64,000 nt of DNA from Selaginella moellendorffii (lineage: Eukaryota > Streptophyta > Lycopodiopsida > Selaginellales > Selaginellaceae), in contig NW_003314313.1 in the NCBI RefSeq assembly GCF_000143415.4, positions 709,430 through 773,429 of the forward strand, written 5' to 3'. The position numbers and the translations under genes were made by a program. The notes under the pieces are model-generated. The model had not been told where the DNA came from. It was given only the letters and a program-made list of their open reading frames with translations, and did no database searches. The stretch's first letter is position 1. Every line of letters starts with the position of its first letter. Of the stretch, positions 11,191 to 21,544 are shown one piece after another.

Positions 11191-13752
11191 ATGTTTCGCC
11201 TTGTTCTCATCACTCTTCTTCTGCTCTTCCTAGTCGCAAGAAGTGCCGAGCAGCAGGATGATCTGGTTCGAACCATCAGCAGTGGCGGGGACAAAGTGAC
11301 GGTGGACTTGAAGCCCTTCTCAATCCGCAGTCCCAACTTTGGCGTGCTAGTGCAGAATGACACTGGCAGCTTTCTCTCATACGACAACATCCCGCCTTCT
11401 CGTACGTACCTGGGTTCAGTAAGAGACCACCCCGGTGCCATGGCCACGGCCTTGCTCAACGTCAACGGAACTCTGTTTTGTCGAATCAGCTTCGAGAACG
11501 GGGTGGAGTGGAGCAGCACCGGAGGCGAGGCCTCGGTGAGGGGAACCACGGGTTGGAACTCGAATCCCCAGTGGCCAACCAGCCTTGTTCCTGCTTCCAA
11601 ATCCGACGCTGTACTCTTCGTAGCGGAAGTCGGAGTGGATGCTACTTACTTGTACTACCTTTCAACAGGTTCTAGCGTCGAGAACACAGTGAACATGGCA
11701 GAGTTCTCCATCCTGTCTGCGAATATGCCCTTCCTCCGAGATGCTTCCATTCTTCACACGATTGGGAAAGTGGTGATCCGTGCAACTCAGTCCCAAGATC
11801 CATATGGAAACCCCAACACCGGAGTCCTGCTCGACAGGGTGGAGAAACAATGGAAAGGTGCTATTGCTTCCGTGGTAGGCAACACTCACAAGCTCTGCTT
11901 GGTTGCCCATCCTCGGGCTAATGGAGGCCTGGCATGGGTAGCAACGGCGGCTAAGCCGGTGGGATACTCGGCCATCAGCGCTACTGCAAACGGAGATTTC
12001 ACGGTCATCTGGAGGCACGAGGCTGGTCACAACTGGGGATCTAGCCACTACGAAGGTGGTGGACGGCCCGAGGGACCGACTATCATGTCTGACAACCAGC
12101 TCTCCCGTTTCTCGTCTTCCGAGCTTGCCAAGATCCTGCGCTACAAGTCTGGTGTTCCTCGCCTTGCAAGCAACATTACGGTTGCCCGTCCACCCCGTGC
12201 GAATATGGATGCGATCGACATCCCGCAGAATTGCACCTGTTGCACTTGCTTCAAGAGCCTGGACGTTCTGGCCAACGATCTGGATGCCGACGACAAATCA
12301 CTCACGATCGCCTCGGTCCAGTCTCCTTCGGCTTTGGGCAGTGCCACTAGCATCTCAAACTCTAGCAGGAACCAGATTACTTACACGCCGTCTTTGGCAG
12401 CAGGATTGTTCCTCGACCATCTCAAGTACACTATCCAGAATTCCCTCTTGAGAAGCTCTACAGGATATGTAACCCTCCGTCCCGCTGCTCTCCTGGGCTG
12501 GTGGAAGATGGATGAGGCGAGCGGCTCGAAAGTGCAAGATTCGTCTGGGCATGCAGCGAATGGGGCACTCAAAGGAGGATCCTGGAACAACGGCAATGGG
12601 CTTTCCTTTGGAGGTGCAGGGACGGTGTCGCTCGGCGCAAGTCCCTCCATCAGAGGCAAGACATCCTTCTCCATCGCCTTGTGGATATACGTTACCAGTA
12701 CTTCAGACCAAGTCATCATCCAGCAAAGGAGTCCACCGAGCAGGATCACAAGTGGCTCCGACGGAGGATATCAGCTCAGTCTGTTTGAAGGCAAGCCCCG
12801 GTTCTGGGTGTTTTCGGACTCCGGAGATCAATTCAGATTCTCTGCCTCAGCTGCCATCAACGACGGTGGATGGCACCACATCGTAGCCGTTCGTGATCAG
12901 GCCGAGGGCCAGATCTACATTGATGGCAAGCTATCGGCCTCTGCAAGCGGCGACATCAAGTATTTGGATGTAACTATCCCCGTGTTCATGGGTGCTGATG
13001 CGCGCGACAACACCTCATTCCTCACGGGTTCCTTGATGGGGGCAAAGATCTACAGCCGAGCTCTAGAACAGGAAGAGATCCGGTATCTCAGCACCTGGCC
13101 AGAAGCTCTCGTGGCATGGTGGAAGCTGGATGACAAGAGTGGAGTCTCTGCAAAGGATTCGTCCTGGAACGGAGCAACCGGGAGCATCGAGGGATCAACG
13201 ACGTGGAATCCCGACGGCGGACTTACCTTCGACGGCGCTGGCAAGGTGGCGCTAGGAACAAAACCCTCTCTGTCTGGCAAGACATCCTTCTCCATCCATG
13301 CGTGGGTGAAGGTGCCCCCAAGTGCTGGTAAAATTTCACGAGCGATCATCATCCAGCAAAGGAGCCCGCAAAGCAGCACAACAAACGGTTTCAATGGCGA
13401 ATACTTGCTCTACTTGGTCCATGGCAAGCCTCACTTCTTTGTGTATGGGAATTCTGCGACTCAGTTCGACTTCTCTGCGTCTTCTGCCATCAACGACGGC
13501 GAGTGGCACCACATTGTGGCCGTGCGTGATAACGGTGTGGGGCGGATCTACATTGACGGCGAGCTGTCAGCTTCTAAAAGTGGCACTGTGGTGAGGAGCT
13601 TGGATGCATCTATCCCGGTGTTTCTGGGTTGGGATTCTCGCTCGGGCAATTCCTTCTTCACAGGTTCCTTGAAAGGTGTCAAGATTTATAACCAGGCTGT
13701 GGCACCCAACTTTGAGGCCGAGCGTAACACCATGCTCCTGGCATCAGCATAA
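11191..13752 (+). CDS. Secreted metzincin metalloprotease with cadherin-like and two LamG-like domains (copy 1)
   Basis: A single-exon gene encoding 853 residues. I chose the ATG at 11191, which opens a hydrophobic signal peptide (MFRLVLITLLLLFLVARSA); the codons before it lack an ATG. Residues about 20-330 form a reprolysin/metzincin-like domain with the zinc motif HEAGHNWGSSH at 276-286 and a possible Met-turn (TIMSDN) soon after. A Cys cluster (CTCCTC, 348-353) precedes a tandem-95/cadherin-like Ig fold near 355-430 (DVLANDLDADDKSLTI). Two LamG/concanavalin-like domains follow, about 432-640 and 640-853, each opening with WWK(M/L)D and containing GxWHHIVAVRD. The likely role is an extracellular protease that binds carbohydrate or matrix. 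No introns, and a domain order more typical of bacteria than plants. It is about 98% identical to the copy at 43508. Confidence 0.88.
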   Translation: MFRLVLITLLLLFLVARSAEQQDDLVRTISSGGDKVTVDLKPFSIRSPNFGVLVQNDTGSFLSYDNIPPSRTYLGSVRDHPGAMATALLNVNGTLFCRISFENGVEWSSTGGEASVRGTTGWNSNPQWPTSLVPASKSDAVLFVAEVGVDATYLYYLSTGSSVENTVNMAEFSILSANMPFLRDASILHTIGKVVIRATQSQDPYGNPNTGVLLDRVEKQWKGAIASVVGNTHKLCLVAHPRANGGLAWVATAAKPVGYSAISATANGDFTVIWRHEAGHNWGSSHYEGGGRPEGPTIMSDNQLSRFSSSELAKILRYKSGVPRLASNITVARPPRANMDAIDIPQNCTCCTCFKSLDVLANDLDADDKSLTIASVQSPSALGSATSISNSSRNQITYTPSLAAGLFLDHLKYTIQNSLLRSSTGYVTLRPAALLGWWKMDEASGSKVQDSSGHAANGALKGGSWNNGNGLSFGGAGTVSLGASPSIRGKTSFSIALWIYVTSTSDQVIIQQRSPPSRITSGSDGGYQLSLFEGKPRFWVFSDSGDQFRFSASAAINDGGWHHIVAVRDQAEGQIYIDGKLSASASGDIKYLDVTIPVFMGADARDNTSFLTGSLMGAKIYSRALEQEEIRYLSTWPEALVAWWKLDDKSGVSAKDSSWNGATGSIEGSTTWNPDGGLTFDGAGKVALGTKPSLSGKTSFSIHAWVKVPPSAGKISRAIIIQQRSPQSSTTNGFNGEYLLYLVHGKPHFFVYGNSATQFDFSASSAINDGEWHHIVAVRDNGVGRIYIDGELSASKSGTVVRSLDASIPVFLGWDSRSGNSFFTGSLKGVKIYNQAVAPNFEAERNTMLLASA

Positions 13753-14820
13753 ATACCATATATATGCTATGATATATTTTGAATATATATTAAATATATT
13801 GAATATTAAATATATCTAATAAATATTATAATATTTATATTTTATCATTCCTTCCAAAGGAACAGGAATTCACCCGCAATTTCTGATGCTTTTTGCCTCA
13901 GCGAAAACACTGTAATTTACTTGTTTGAAAGTATGGGAGTGAGGATTCGACAGAATCCGAGGTCCAAGCAATGCAGGTTTAGAGATTACTTCCCAAACGG
14001 CAAACGACTACTCTAGGTAAGTCAAATTTGAATTTTGACAAAAAGAAGCAAGAAATTCACGAGCTGAATGTGATCGGTTCAAGCAGGAAGAATATCCCTC
14101 AAACAAAGTGCAATTATTTTTAAAAAATATATAAAATGTCTTCTACTTTAGGGTTCTTCAGTGAAAATGCGCTCAAGATCCGGCTGGAAGGCTTCTGCAA
14201 TGAATTGGTATGTATCCGATAATCGTTGGATTCGTCCGGTTCTTTTCTGATCATTTTTCTTCGTTTTTGGTACAGTTCAAGGTGGATTGAGTGAGAGCTC
14301 AATACGAGCTCAATACATTTTTGGTACGGTTCAATGCGAGTTCCTCTTCTGTTCAATCATACAAGGTTGTGATCAGGATGAACTGGACACCGACTAGATG
14401 CGCAAGTCTAAGGGTTCTAGTCGCCTACTGCTTCGTCCACATACCACGAATCAGGTGTGAACTAGATTTAGTTTGTAAATTGTGGATGAAGGTTTCGGAA
14501 ATACTTTGCTACAGTAGTAAATCAGGTTTCTCAAGTTGGTCACACTGGACTAATTGGAGGAAGTGTTCCTCTGTTTGATGAGGTAATTGGATATCTTTTA
14601 ATTTTCCAAGAATGTTGCAATTTGATATATAATCAAGCAGATTATACTGAATCTCGGTGCCATGAACTCAACCCTTTGCTTTTGATGAGGTAAACCTTCT
14701 TCGTTCTTTAGTTTTTTGTTATTAGTTGATCTTCAGTCACTCATAATAGATCAGTATTGTCATCCATTGCCTACTGTAAATGAACTGTTCTATCTCCTCA
14801 TCGAGATCACAAAGGTGCAG

Positions 14821-14985
14821 ACGAAAGCTCACGCAATTCGTTACAGCAGAAGCCCTAAATCCGTAAATAATCAGCACTTGGTTTTTTTCTGATAAGCTTT
14901 CCCTTACTAGGTGCAATTGATGAAGAACATGAAGAAGCTCTTGGATCCTAAAGGCATTCTCAACCCTTACAACGTTCTTGCGTAA
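14821..14985 (+). pseudogene. Last two exons of a D-2-hydroxyglutarate dehydrogenase-like FAD enzyme (copy 1)
   Basis: Two short exons, 14821-14862 and 14911-14985, are separated by a 48-bp GT-AG intron. Spliced, they read HAIRYSRSPKS then VQLMKNMKKLLDPKGILNPY and a stop. This is the characteristic C-terminus of the FAD-linked oxidase C domain as found in D-2-hydroxyglutarate and D-lactate dehydrogenases. I could not find the FAD-binding or substrate domains upstream, so this is a fragment carried in the duplication. Some upstream bases (about 14140-14210) may be another exon, but I cannot confirm it. Confidence 0.6.
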
Positions 14986-15488
14986 TAGTCGGGAACTTTC
15001 AGACAAATCTTCGACAAATTCTGAAAATACAATTTTCTAAAAATCGATTTAGAAACAAGCTCAAATTGTCCTGAATGTTACTTAAAAAACATTTAAGTTT
15101 TTGGTCGCACCAAAATGGCGGCAGGATTTTTCCGGCCGCACCAGCTGTGCAACTGGAAAAATCCTGCCGCACCTTCTAGCATCGACTTGGTGAGCGCATT
15201 CAGTGCCTTTTGGGCCGCACTCTTCTCCACCAGAATGAGAGGAGGCATTCTTGATTGTTGATCCATAGCTGAAGACTGCTCACTAATTCCTCAACTCACC
15301 TGGATGATCGATCGACGCCTCCTCTAAGCGCGAATACAAATGCACCGCCATAGCCAGGCTTCTAAAATTAAGGCCTACTTAATAATGATTTATGTCAGAA
15401 AATCGCTTGCCCTAATACCCTGTTTTACGGTTCTATACTTGGAATAATCTCCAAATAATTATGTCACCAGGTAGGAATAAACCTATCC

Positions 15489-15513
15489 CCAGGTTCGAAT
15501 CCTGGCAACCCCC
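15489..15513 (+). tRNA. tRNA-like T-arm remnant (box B) with acceptor-like tail
   Basis: CCAGGTTCGAATCCTGG forms a perfect 5-bp T stem and contains a consensus RNA polymerase III box B (GGTTCGAATCC). It is followed by CAACCCC and a T run. The matching GGGGTTG acceptor strand and box A are not visible upstream, so this is a partial tRNA or a tRNA-derived SINE end. It is conserved in the second duplication copy. Confidence 0.35.
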
Positions 15514-15639
15514 TAATTTTTTGTTTTAGTTTAGTTTAGCTGACTTGCATACTAAAATACGCTTTAAAATCGTATAGTTTATCAATATTAATTTAGGGCA
15601 AGAGGCATGAAAATTTGACTTTGAAGGGCATCGGCGCGC

Positions 15640-15838
15640 CGATCCTTTGAGATCTCTACAGAAGCAGAACACACGAAATACGTCCCGCTGAGGCATGACA
15701 CCGAAAATCTGACTAGCCTCGTCTGCGTGACCGTTCCGGGCATACAACATCAGCATCGAGTTCCACGACACCAGATCCCGCTGCGGGGATTCCTCGAACA
15801 CCGCCCTCGCCTCCTCCACGCAATTCATCATCCGGAAA
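15640..15838 (-). pseudogene. PPR fragment joined to F-box sequence (copy 1)
   Basis: The minus strand reads MMNCVEEARAVFEESPQRDL, then VSWNSMLMLYARNGHADEAS and IFGVMPQRDVF, which are PLS-type PPR motifs. The reading stops shortly after at a deletion relative to copy 2. It directly follows the F-box C-terminal region on the same strand. Confidence 0.7.
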
Positions 15839-16742
15839 GCATGACATTCCAAGAAACCAGATCCCTCACCGGGAATCCGAAACGAAACATCTGTCTGTGG
15901 CTCTGTCCAGATGCCCATTCCGGGCATATCCAAAAGCATCCAGGCGGCCAGGTTCCAGTTTGCCGCGAACTCTCTACTCGGCCGTCGTTGTCAGGCGGAG
16001 CAGTTAAACTGGGAACGTAGGCAACGTTCCATACGGACTCTTCTCGGTTCACGTTCCAACGAGGGACGTGCAAATGCCAAGCACGAGTGTCCAGATTGAA
16101 GGCCACCGGTCGGTCCAACAAATGGAGAAAGAGCATGTTGTTAGCCCGTTTGCAAGGAAGCAGGTGATGGGGCTCCACGTTCCTGCACAAGCCTCTCACA
16201 TCGATGCTGGACACAATCGTCCACTCCAGCTGCTGCTCATCAGCTTCTTCATCGGCCGCCTCCACGATGACCATCCACTTTGGAGCGAAGCAAGGCCTTT
16301 GTTTCCCCACAACCACAATGCCTGCTGCCATCAGCTTGGACCGGTACATGAACGGGTCCAGCCTGCCATACACCGATCCCGCATCATCCGAACCTCCTTC
16401 CGGCGGCAGTGGGGGCAACGACTTGAAATGCCAAAACGCCCATGCGTCCCTTGCCCGGCTGTAGCCCCTGATTGTGTAGCCCAAACTCACTGAGTCGCAA
16501 CAGGAGGCGTATTGCGCGTATTGCACGTCCACCTGAAAAAACACCCGGTAATTCGTGGTGGTTCTGGTTCGTGGCCATCCTCGTCGGACACCCAAAGAGA
16601 CACCGACACATAGCCCAACACGACTAAGTCGCAGGAGCCGCAGGACAGCAAAAACTTCTCCTGCAGCCGTCTTGGGCAACCGCTTCAAGGCGCCAGTCAT
16701 GGGGTTCATGACTGAAAACCAACTTGCATCATTGGATGACAA
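15828..16742 (-). pseudogene. F-box/kelch-like C-terminal fragment (copy 1)
   Basis: A 304-codon open frame without the N-terminal F-box. It starts near a region reading WFSVMNPMTGALKRLPKT, matching the F-box gene at 23345. It continues with an SVYGRLDPFMYRSKLMAAGI block and a VAFNLDTRAWHLHVPRWNVN block typical of the F-box-associated beta-propeller. The stretch at about 16570-16690 is out of frame relative to the 23-kb copy. The end runs into DLVSWNVMLSG, a PPR motif. So the frame is an F-box/PPR chimera and probably not a normal F-box protein. Confidence 0.65.
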
Positions 16743-16749
16743 TTCCTGC

Positions 16750-17624
16750 TGACATATCGAATTGCGTCAGGACAAGGGAGAGGCATGATATCTTTGTTGT
16801 GTTCACTCTTTTTAAGCAAGAAGGGTTGGGGGGAAGCTGCCGAAGCAAGAGAAGGATTCATAGCTGAGGTATGCCTGTCTTGATGCGTTTACACATATCA
16901 TCGTCTAACTGCTGGACTATGCCCAGACTGAAGTAGAAGAAGACCAACGAAAAAGAAGGAACGAAGAAGGGCCAACGTGAGGCTGAAAATATGACTGTGG
17001 AAGCATACACAGCATTAGTGCTGGCTTTCATTAAGCATCATGTCCTTCCAGGCCAAATAACAAAATTACCTCGTCTCTTTGATCACGAGCAGTCCTGCTT
17101 TGCAACAGGAGCTTGTGTCTTTCCAGCCACCATCTTTTGCAGCCCACTCCCTGCTCTTGCATGTCCCACACCATGGCCTGTAACTTCTTTGCCATGATCA
17201 GCCAAAGTGACTAGTCAATGTTGCAGATGAGTTTCTACCTGAACGTGCATGGAGATGACCATTGCATTGAAGATTCAGTCCTGAATCCTCTAAGTCATCC
17301 CTGGAGCCAGTGTCCACTCGCATGCTCTTCCACGGCCACCAGTTGATCACGGGTGGTCATCTGAACTTGTTCCAATCCATCTGTTTCTTCATTCACAATC
17401 ACTACTGAGTGATCTGAAGCTGCTGCCAGCTTCTCTGTGAGTCAGTGCTGGGAATTTCGTTTGCACTGATGTCTTTGCACTTCCCTGGCTCTCTACCTTT
17501 GGCAGTCTGGTATAAGGAATTAAGAATACAACTCAATAAAGCAAAGGAACTTTACCGTCCATGTTCACGTTTGTCGTTGTAGTTCACACCCCATGACTTT
17601 TTTAAAGTCGACTGGATCGCACAT
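16750..17624. other. Intergenic DNA with no recognised feature
   Basis: Only short frames, none recognisable. No repeats linking it to other parts of the window. Confidence 0.45.
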
Positions 17625-18320
17625 CGCTCCCGGTTGGGGTTGCCACATCAGTCATGCGGTGCTGCTCTCTGGACACAAGTAATAAAAGGATAAACCAAAC
17701 CATGTGGCAAATGCTTTAGATAAAGATGCTACCATGATCTACCAAGTTCTCGAAGAGATTGGCTGCCTCGTCTAGCCTACTGTGGTACTCCCAAGGCATC
17801 ACCTGGCCAGCAGAGATTTCATTTGGCCACCTTTGATCTACCTTCGGATTTTTCCTGCATCTGAGGTGTCCACGTTAGAAAGAAGAGAAAGATCAGACAA
17901 GCAAAACCAGGACTGAAGTTTAGGGTATACAGCCTGGCAGGCGCAGTTAATTTCATAACTTCTCAATACTATCTCATACACATCCATACTCCCCGCTAAC
18001 ATCCGCCACATTTGGAATTAATGCCTGAACCGTTGCTTTCACGTAGAATTGGAAAGCAGTCGAAACGCTCCATGAGGATGTCATTGTAACCCTCGTACTT
18101 CTTCCAGTTTGTTTGGCTTGGGTTTATGTAGGATCGTACTTGTCAACCGGCGATGTCGAAATCCAACGTCAGGTACCGTACATAGATATTTAAGTTCTGA
18201 TTTGAGAAGAGGGAGGGGAGGGTTCAGGAACTTCAGAAACTGAAACCCAAGCGCATCAATTTCCGTTCCACATCTTACCCACAGTCCTCCAACAAATGCA
18301 GGACGCGACCTCAATCTCGT
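17625..18320 (-). repeat. Left arm of an inverted duplication (with 20225-20770)
   Basis: In reverse complement this matches 20225-20770. Shared blocks include those around 17630-17675, 17810-17990 and 18080-18310. The arm has about 100 bp of extra sequence near 17690-17790. The shared minus-strand frame (FVGGLWVRCGTEIDALGFQF, then LKFLNPPLPLLKSELKYLCT) is unidentified. Confidence 0.8.
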
Positions 18321-18689
18321 ACTCTATTCTCGTCGGACGACGCCCACACATTCCACAGTTGATCTCGATGCTTTGTCTGGACAATTCCTACAAATGCCAT
18401 CAAAGAGTAAAACACCAATTGCAAGTCTTTGCAAAGAAGCTAATACGTTAACGTTACCTTCGCAATCTCCTCATAAAGAGAGCTAGTTGATCCTCTCGCC
18501 GTCCTGCAGATTGAGCTCCACAGGAGGACGTCGAGCTGGGAACTGCTTCATTGTTACCATACACCTTTACGTCGATCCAATCGTCCACACTAAATTGCTA
18601 GAAGAGCTGCACGAACCAGCACAATTTAACCCTCCAGATGCATATCTTTTTCAGGAAGTGACCATCTGCATAGAAACACAATAGCCTCT

Positions 18690-18960
18690 TACGGTGATTT
18701 CCAGCCCGTTGATGGCCCCGATGATCGGCTGTGATCACTTCTCCATCTGAATCACCGGATCGGCAGATTCATCCTTCACATCCCCTTTGAAAACTTCCTG
18801 CACGGCGGTCAAATCCTGCACCAAAGCCAAACAAAGATCGATGATCGATCTTGACTCAGCAGCAGAATCGCATTTACCACTCCAGAGAAGAAAGCCCTTC
18901 CGGAGCCAGATTCAGCTGCTTCCAGGGGCCGCAGCTTCCCAAGTAAGGCTTCGATTCTTC
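18690..18960 (-). pseudogene. Crotonase-fold (enoyl-CoA hydratase/isomerase) fragment, degraded copy
   Basis: A direct, more decayed copy of the fragment at 20988-21303. It keeps SGSGRAFFSGV, where the other copy has SGRAFCSGV, and the next-exon region around the ING motif. Upstream exon sequence is replaced by unrelated residues. No complete enzyme is present. Confidence 0.55.
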
Positions 18961-19089
18961 TCTGATAAGAAAGGAGGTTCAGGAGCTCACTTATCGCGGA
19001 CATCCGACTCTCATGATCATCAGCAAACTTTGTACATTGAAATTCTGGCAAAGGCGGCAAGGTAAGCTTTGCAAGGCTTTTTAGTAAAC

Positions 19090-20240
19090 AAATTAATCAC
19101 AGTTTTCTGTAATACGATCGAAAAGATTGTTTGCAAAAGCATCGCGATACAAGAAACTGCACAAGAAACTGCGCAACTCATGGCGATTGGAGCATCTCAA
19201 CACTGCGTGAACTTTATCCGGATCAACTGTGGTTCCTGTTGCAGCAAGTCTAAATCCCAGGTACGCCACAAAAGCAGTGCCACCATTGTCCGATGTTAAC
19301 GACCGATTCTTTTGCAGAAATCAATAACGATTGTGGAGTTTTGTTTGTAGGTGACGATGCCCGCAGTAGCCACCTCTTATCGTCCTTCCTCAAAAAGTAT
19401 GTATTTGCAAATGCGTCGTACTGAGGTCAGCCATTGATATGGTTTGCTGAGGATGATTCCCGCGACGTCCATCTCACACACGTCCAGAAGCGCTTCATCG
19501 GAGAACTGTTGATCGAAAACCAAACACGGCACTGTTGTGTGACTCGAAGAACATGGCTCTTCTGCAACCAGATGGTCGAATCTGCTGTTATGGAGCAACA
19601 GAGATCACTTCATCGTCATCCCCCATATTATGATGACAATCTTCTGTGCGTCCTGCAGCAACGTTGGCAATCGAGTACGGCAATCTGACGCTTTGTGGCC
19701 AAACTTTCGACAATAGTTGCACCGGCCATTGAATTTCGCCGCATCGCCACTTCCGGATCCCGTGTGAGGTGCTGGACGACGTTCCTGGTCATACTGCAAA
19801 CGCGTAGCTACGGGAGCACGACCGCCAGAAGCACCGGAAGCTGTGTGCACTTGATTCACTCGCTATCGAAACTCCTTCAGTTGTGATTCATGACGAGATG
19901 CCATCAGGTAAGCTTACTTGAAAACTTTCGTCTCTAACTCCTTTCGAATACCAGGTCGAAGTCCCAAGCCATTTCTCTTCTTCGTGTACACCCAACCGAA
20001 TTTGAAGTTCATGGAAGCGATCGGTGAAATCAGTAACGGACTCCTCTGGTTCCTGACAAAGATCCTGCCACTTCATGTACAGCTGCTCTTCGTATTGGTG
20101 AGGTAAGAACCGAGCGAGTAGTAGCTTCTTCAACTGCAAACAAGTCGTAACTGGTTCATGTTCTTTGCGACGAACTCGCGTATCAAACCACCGACTCGCC
20201 ATCTTCCGGAAGTTGAGAGCAGCGAAGTCAACTTGCACAC
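19090..20240 (-). mobile_element. Ty3/gypsy gag-pol remnant
   Basis: Reading leftwards: a gag segment (about 20238-19888) with LLARFLPHQYEEQLYMKWQD and ESVTDFTDRFHELQIRLG; a CCHC knuckle CNYCRKFGHKASDC near 19690-19735; a protease/linker region with DVAGIILSKPYQWL near 19440-19490; and an RT-end fragment (YLGFRLAATGTTVDPDKVHA, then ELRSFLCSF) near 19170-19270. Frames are interrupted and most of RT and all of integrase are missing. It lies inside the inverted duplication. Confidence 0.75.
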
Positions 20241-20770
20241 AGAGGTCGCATCCTGCATTTGTTGGAGGACTGTGGGTAAGATGTGGAACGGAAATTGATG
20301 CGCTTGGGTTTCAGTTTCTGAAGTTTCTGAACCCTCCCCTCCCTCTTCTCAAATCAGAACTTAAATATCTATGTACGGTACCCGCCGGTTCCTACATAAA
20401 CCCAGGCCAAACAAACTGGAAGAAGTACGAAGGCAGTTGCAAGGGTTACAACGACATCCTCATGGAGCGTTTCGACTGCTTAATTCTACGTGAAGGCAAC
20501 GGTTCAGGCAGGAATTCCAAAAGTGGCGGGTGTTAGCGGGGAGTATGAGATAGCATTGAGAAGTCATGAAATTAACTGCGCCTGCCAGGCTGTATACCCT
20601 AAACTTCAGTCCTGGTTTTGATCTTTCTAATGTGGACACCTCAGATGCGGGACAAATCAGGTAGATCAAAGGCGGCCAAATGAAGCTGGCCAGGTGAGGC
20701 CTTGGGAGTTTCTGCGTCCAGAGAGCAGCACCGCACGACTGCTGTGGCAACCCTGTTCACTGTCCCATTG
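20225..20770 (+). repeat. Right arm of the inverted duplication (with 17625-18320)
   Basis: Inverse of the left arm. Its open frame at 20165-20536 covers the shared block (FVGGLWVRCGTEIDALGFQF) and continues into YINPGQTNWKKYEGSCKGYN. I recognise no family. It may be an exon of a duplicated gene. Confidence 0.75.
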
Positions 20771-20987
20771 TTGAAGAGGAGGATGTTGCGACAGGCCAGC
20801 TCTATCCGGTAAAGATTGGCAACGTCCAGCTTCCTTGAAAGTCGACGACCGGTAAACCCTAAATTTTCTTCCCACTTCTTGTTACTTTGAATGGCGCCAA
20901 TTACAATTAATTGTAAGAATTGCTGTGAGTGTCGATGAACTTGGTCTGAGAACTTGCAACCAGAATGTCACATGCGAGTGAAATCTG

Positions 20988-21303
20988 GTGATTTCCAGCC
21001 CGTTGATGGCCCCGATGATCGGCTTTGAGCACTTCTCCATCTGAATCAACGGATCGGCAGATTCATCCTTCACATCCCCTTTAAAAACTTCCTGCGCGGC
21101 GGTCAAATCCTGCACCAAAGCCAAACAAAGATCAATGATCGATCTTGACTCAGCAGCAGAATCGCATTTACCACTCCAGAGCAGAAAGCCCTTCCGGAGC
21201 CGGTGATGATGATCACTTTGACCTCCGGATTGCTGTTGAGTTGCCGGAAAATGTTGGCTAGATCCGTGCTCTCTAGAAATTTTGAGCAAGTTTTTGAACA
21301 CAA
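20988..21303 (-). pseudogene. Crotonase-fold (enoyl-CoA hydratase/isomerase) gene fragment
   Basis: Two exons: 21172-21303 and about 20988-21109, with a 62-bp GT-AG intron between them. The product reads LANIFRQLNSNPEVKVIIIT, GSGRAFCSGV, then across the splice DLTAAQEVFKGDVKDESADP and KPIIGAINGLEI. This is the central crotonase region around the oxyanion-hole strand. The N-terminus and most of the C-terminus are missing, and the frame becomes unrelated after NGLEI. A decayed direct copy lies at 18690-18960. Confidence 0.65.
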
Positions 21304-21544
21304 TTTGCCCTAAAGGGCAGTTGTTTTTTGAAAACAAAAAATATTCTAGAACATTCTTTAAATATCCGGTCCGTACGCTCGGGTTTCGGCGCTCGGGAAA
21401 ATGTCGGACTCGTTCAGTTTCTGTTCTCCAACAGCAGTCGGTAAGTCAGATCAATTTTCCATATTTTGAAAACTTAGAAGACCATGAAAGATCTTGAACT
21501 TGGAAGATGATGAAAACTTACTGGTTACCACTATGTTGGTGATC

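Larger units (their letters stand above)
10737..16568 (+). repeat. Segmental duplication, copy 1
   Basis: The sequence is near-identical, in the same orientation, to about 42717-49378. It carries the metalloprotease/LamG gene, dehydrogenase 3' exons, a tRNA-like T-arm and a minus-strand F-box/PPR composite. Compared with copy 2 it lacks about 350 bp upstream of the gene (between about 10858 and 10859 here) and about 460 bp of PPR sequence near 15630. The outer right flank continues into F-box sequence here but into unrelated sequence in copy 2. Confidence 0.93.

Noticed and set aside
11013-11600. A 195-codon minus-strand frame at the start of the metalloprotease gene (with a twin at 43318)
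   Set aside because: Antisense to a well-supported gene with domains, and no domain of its own.
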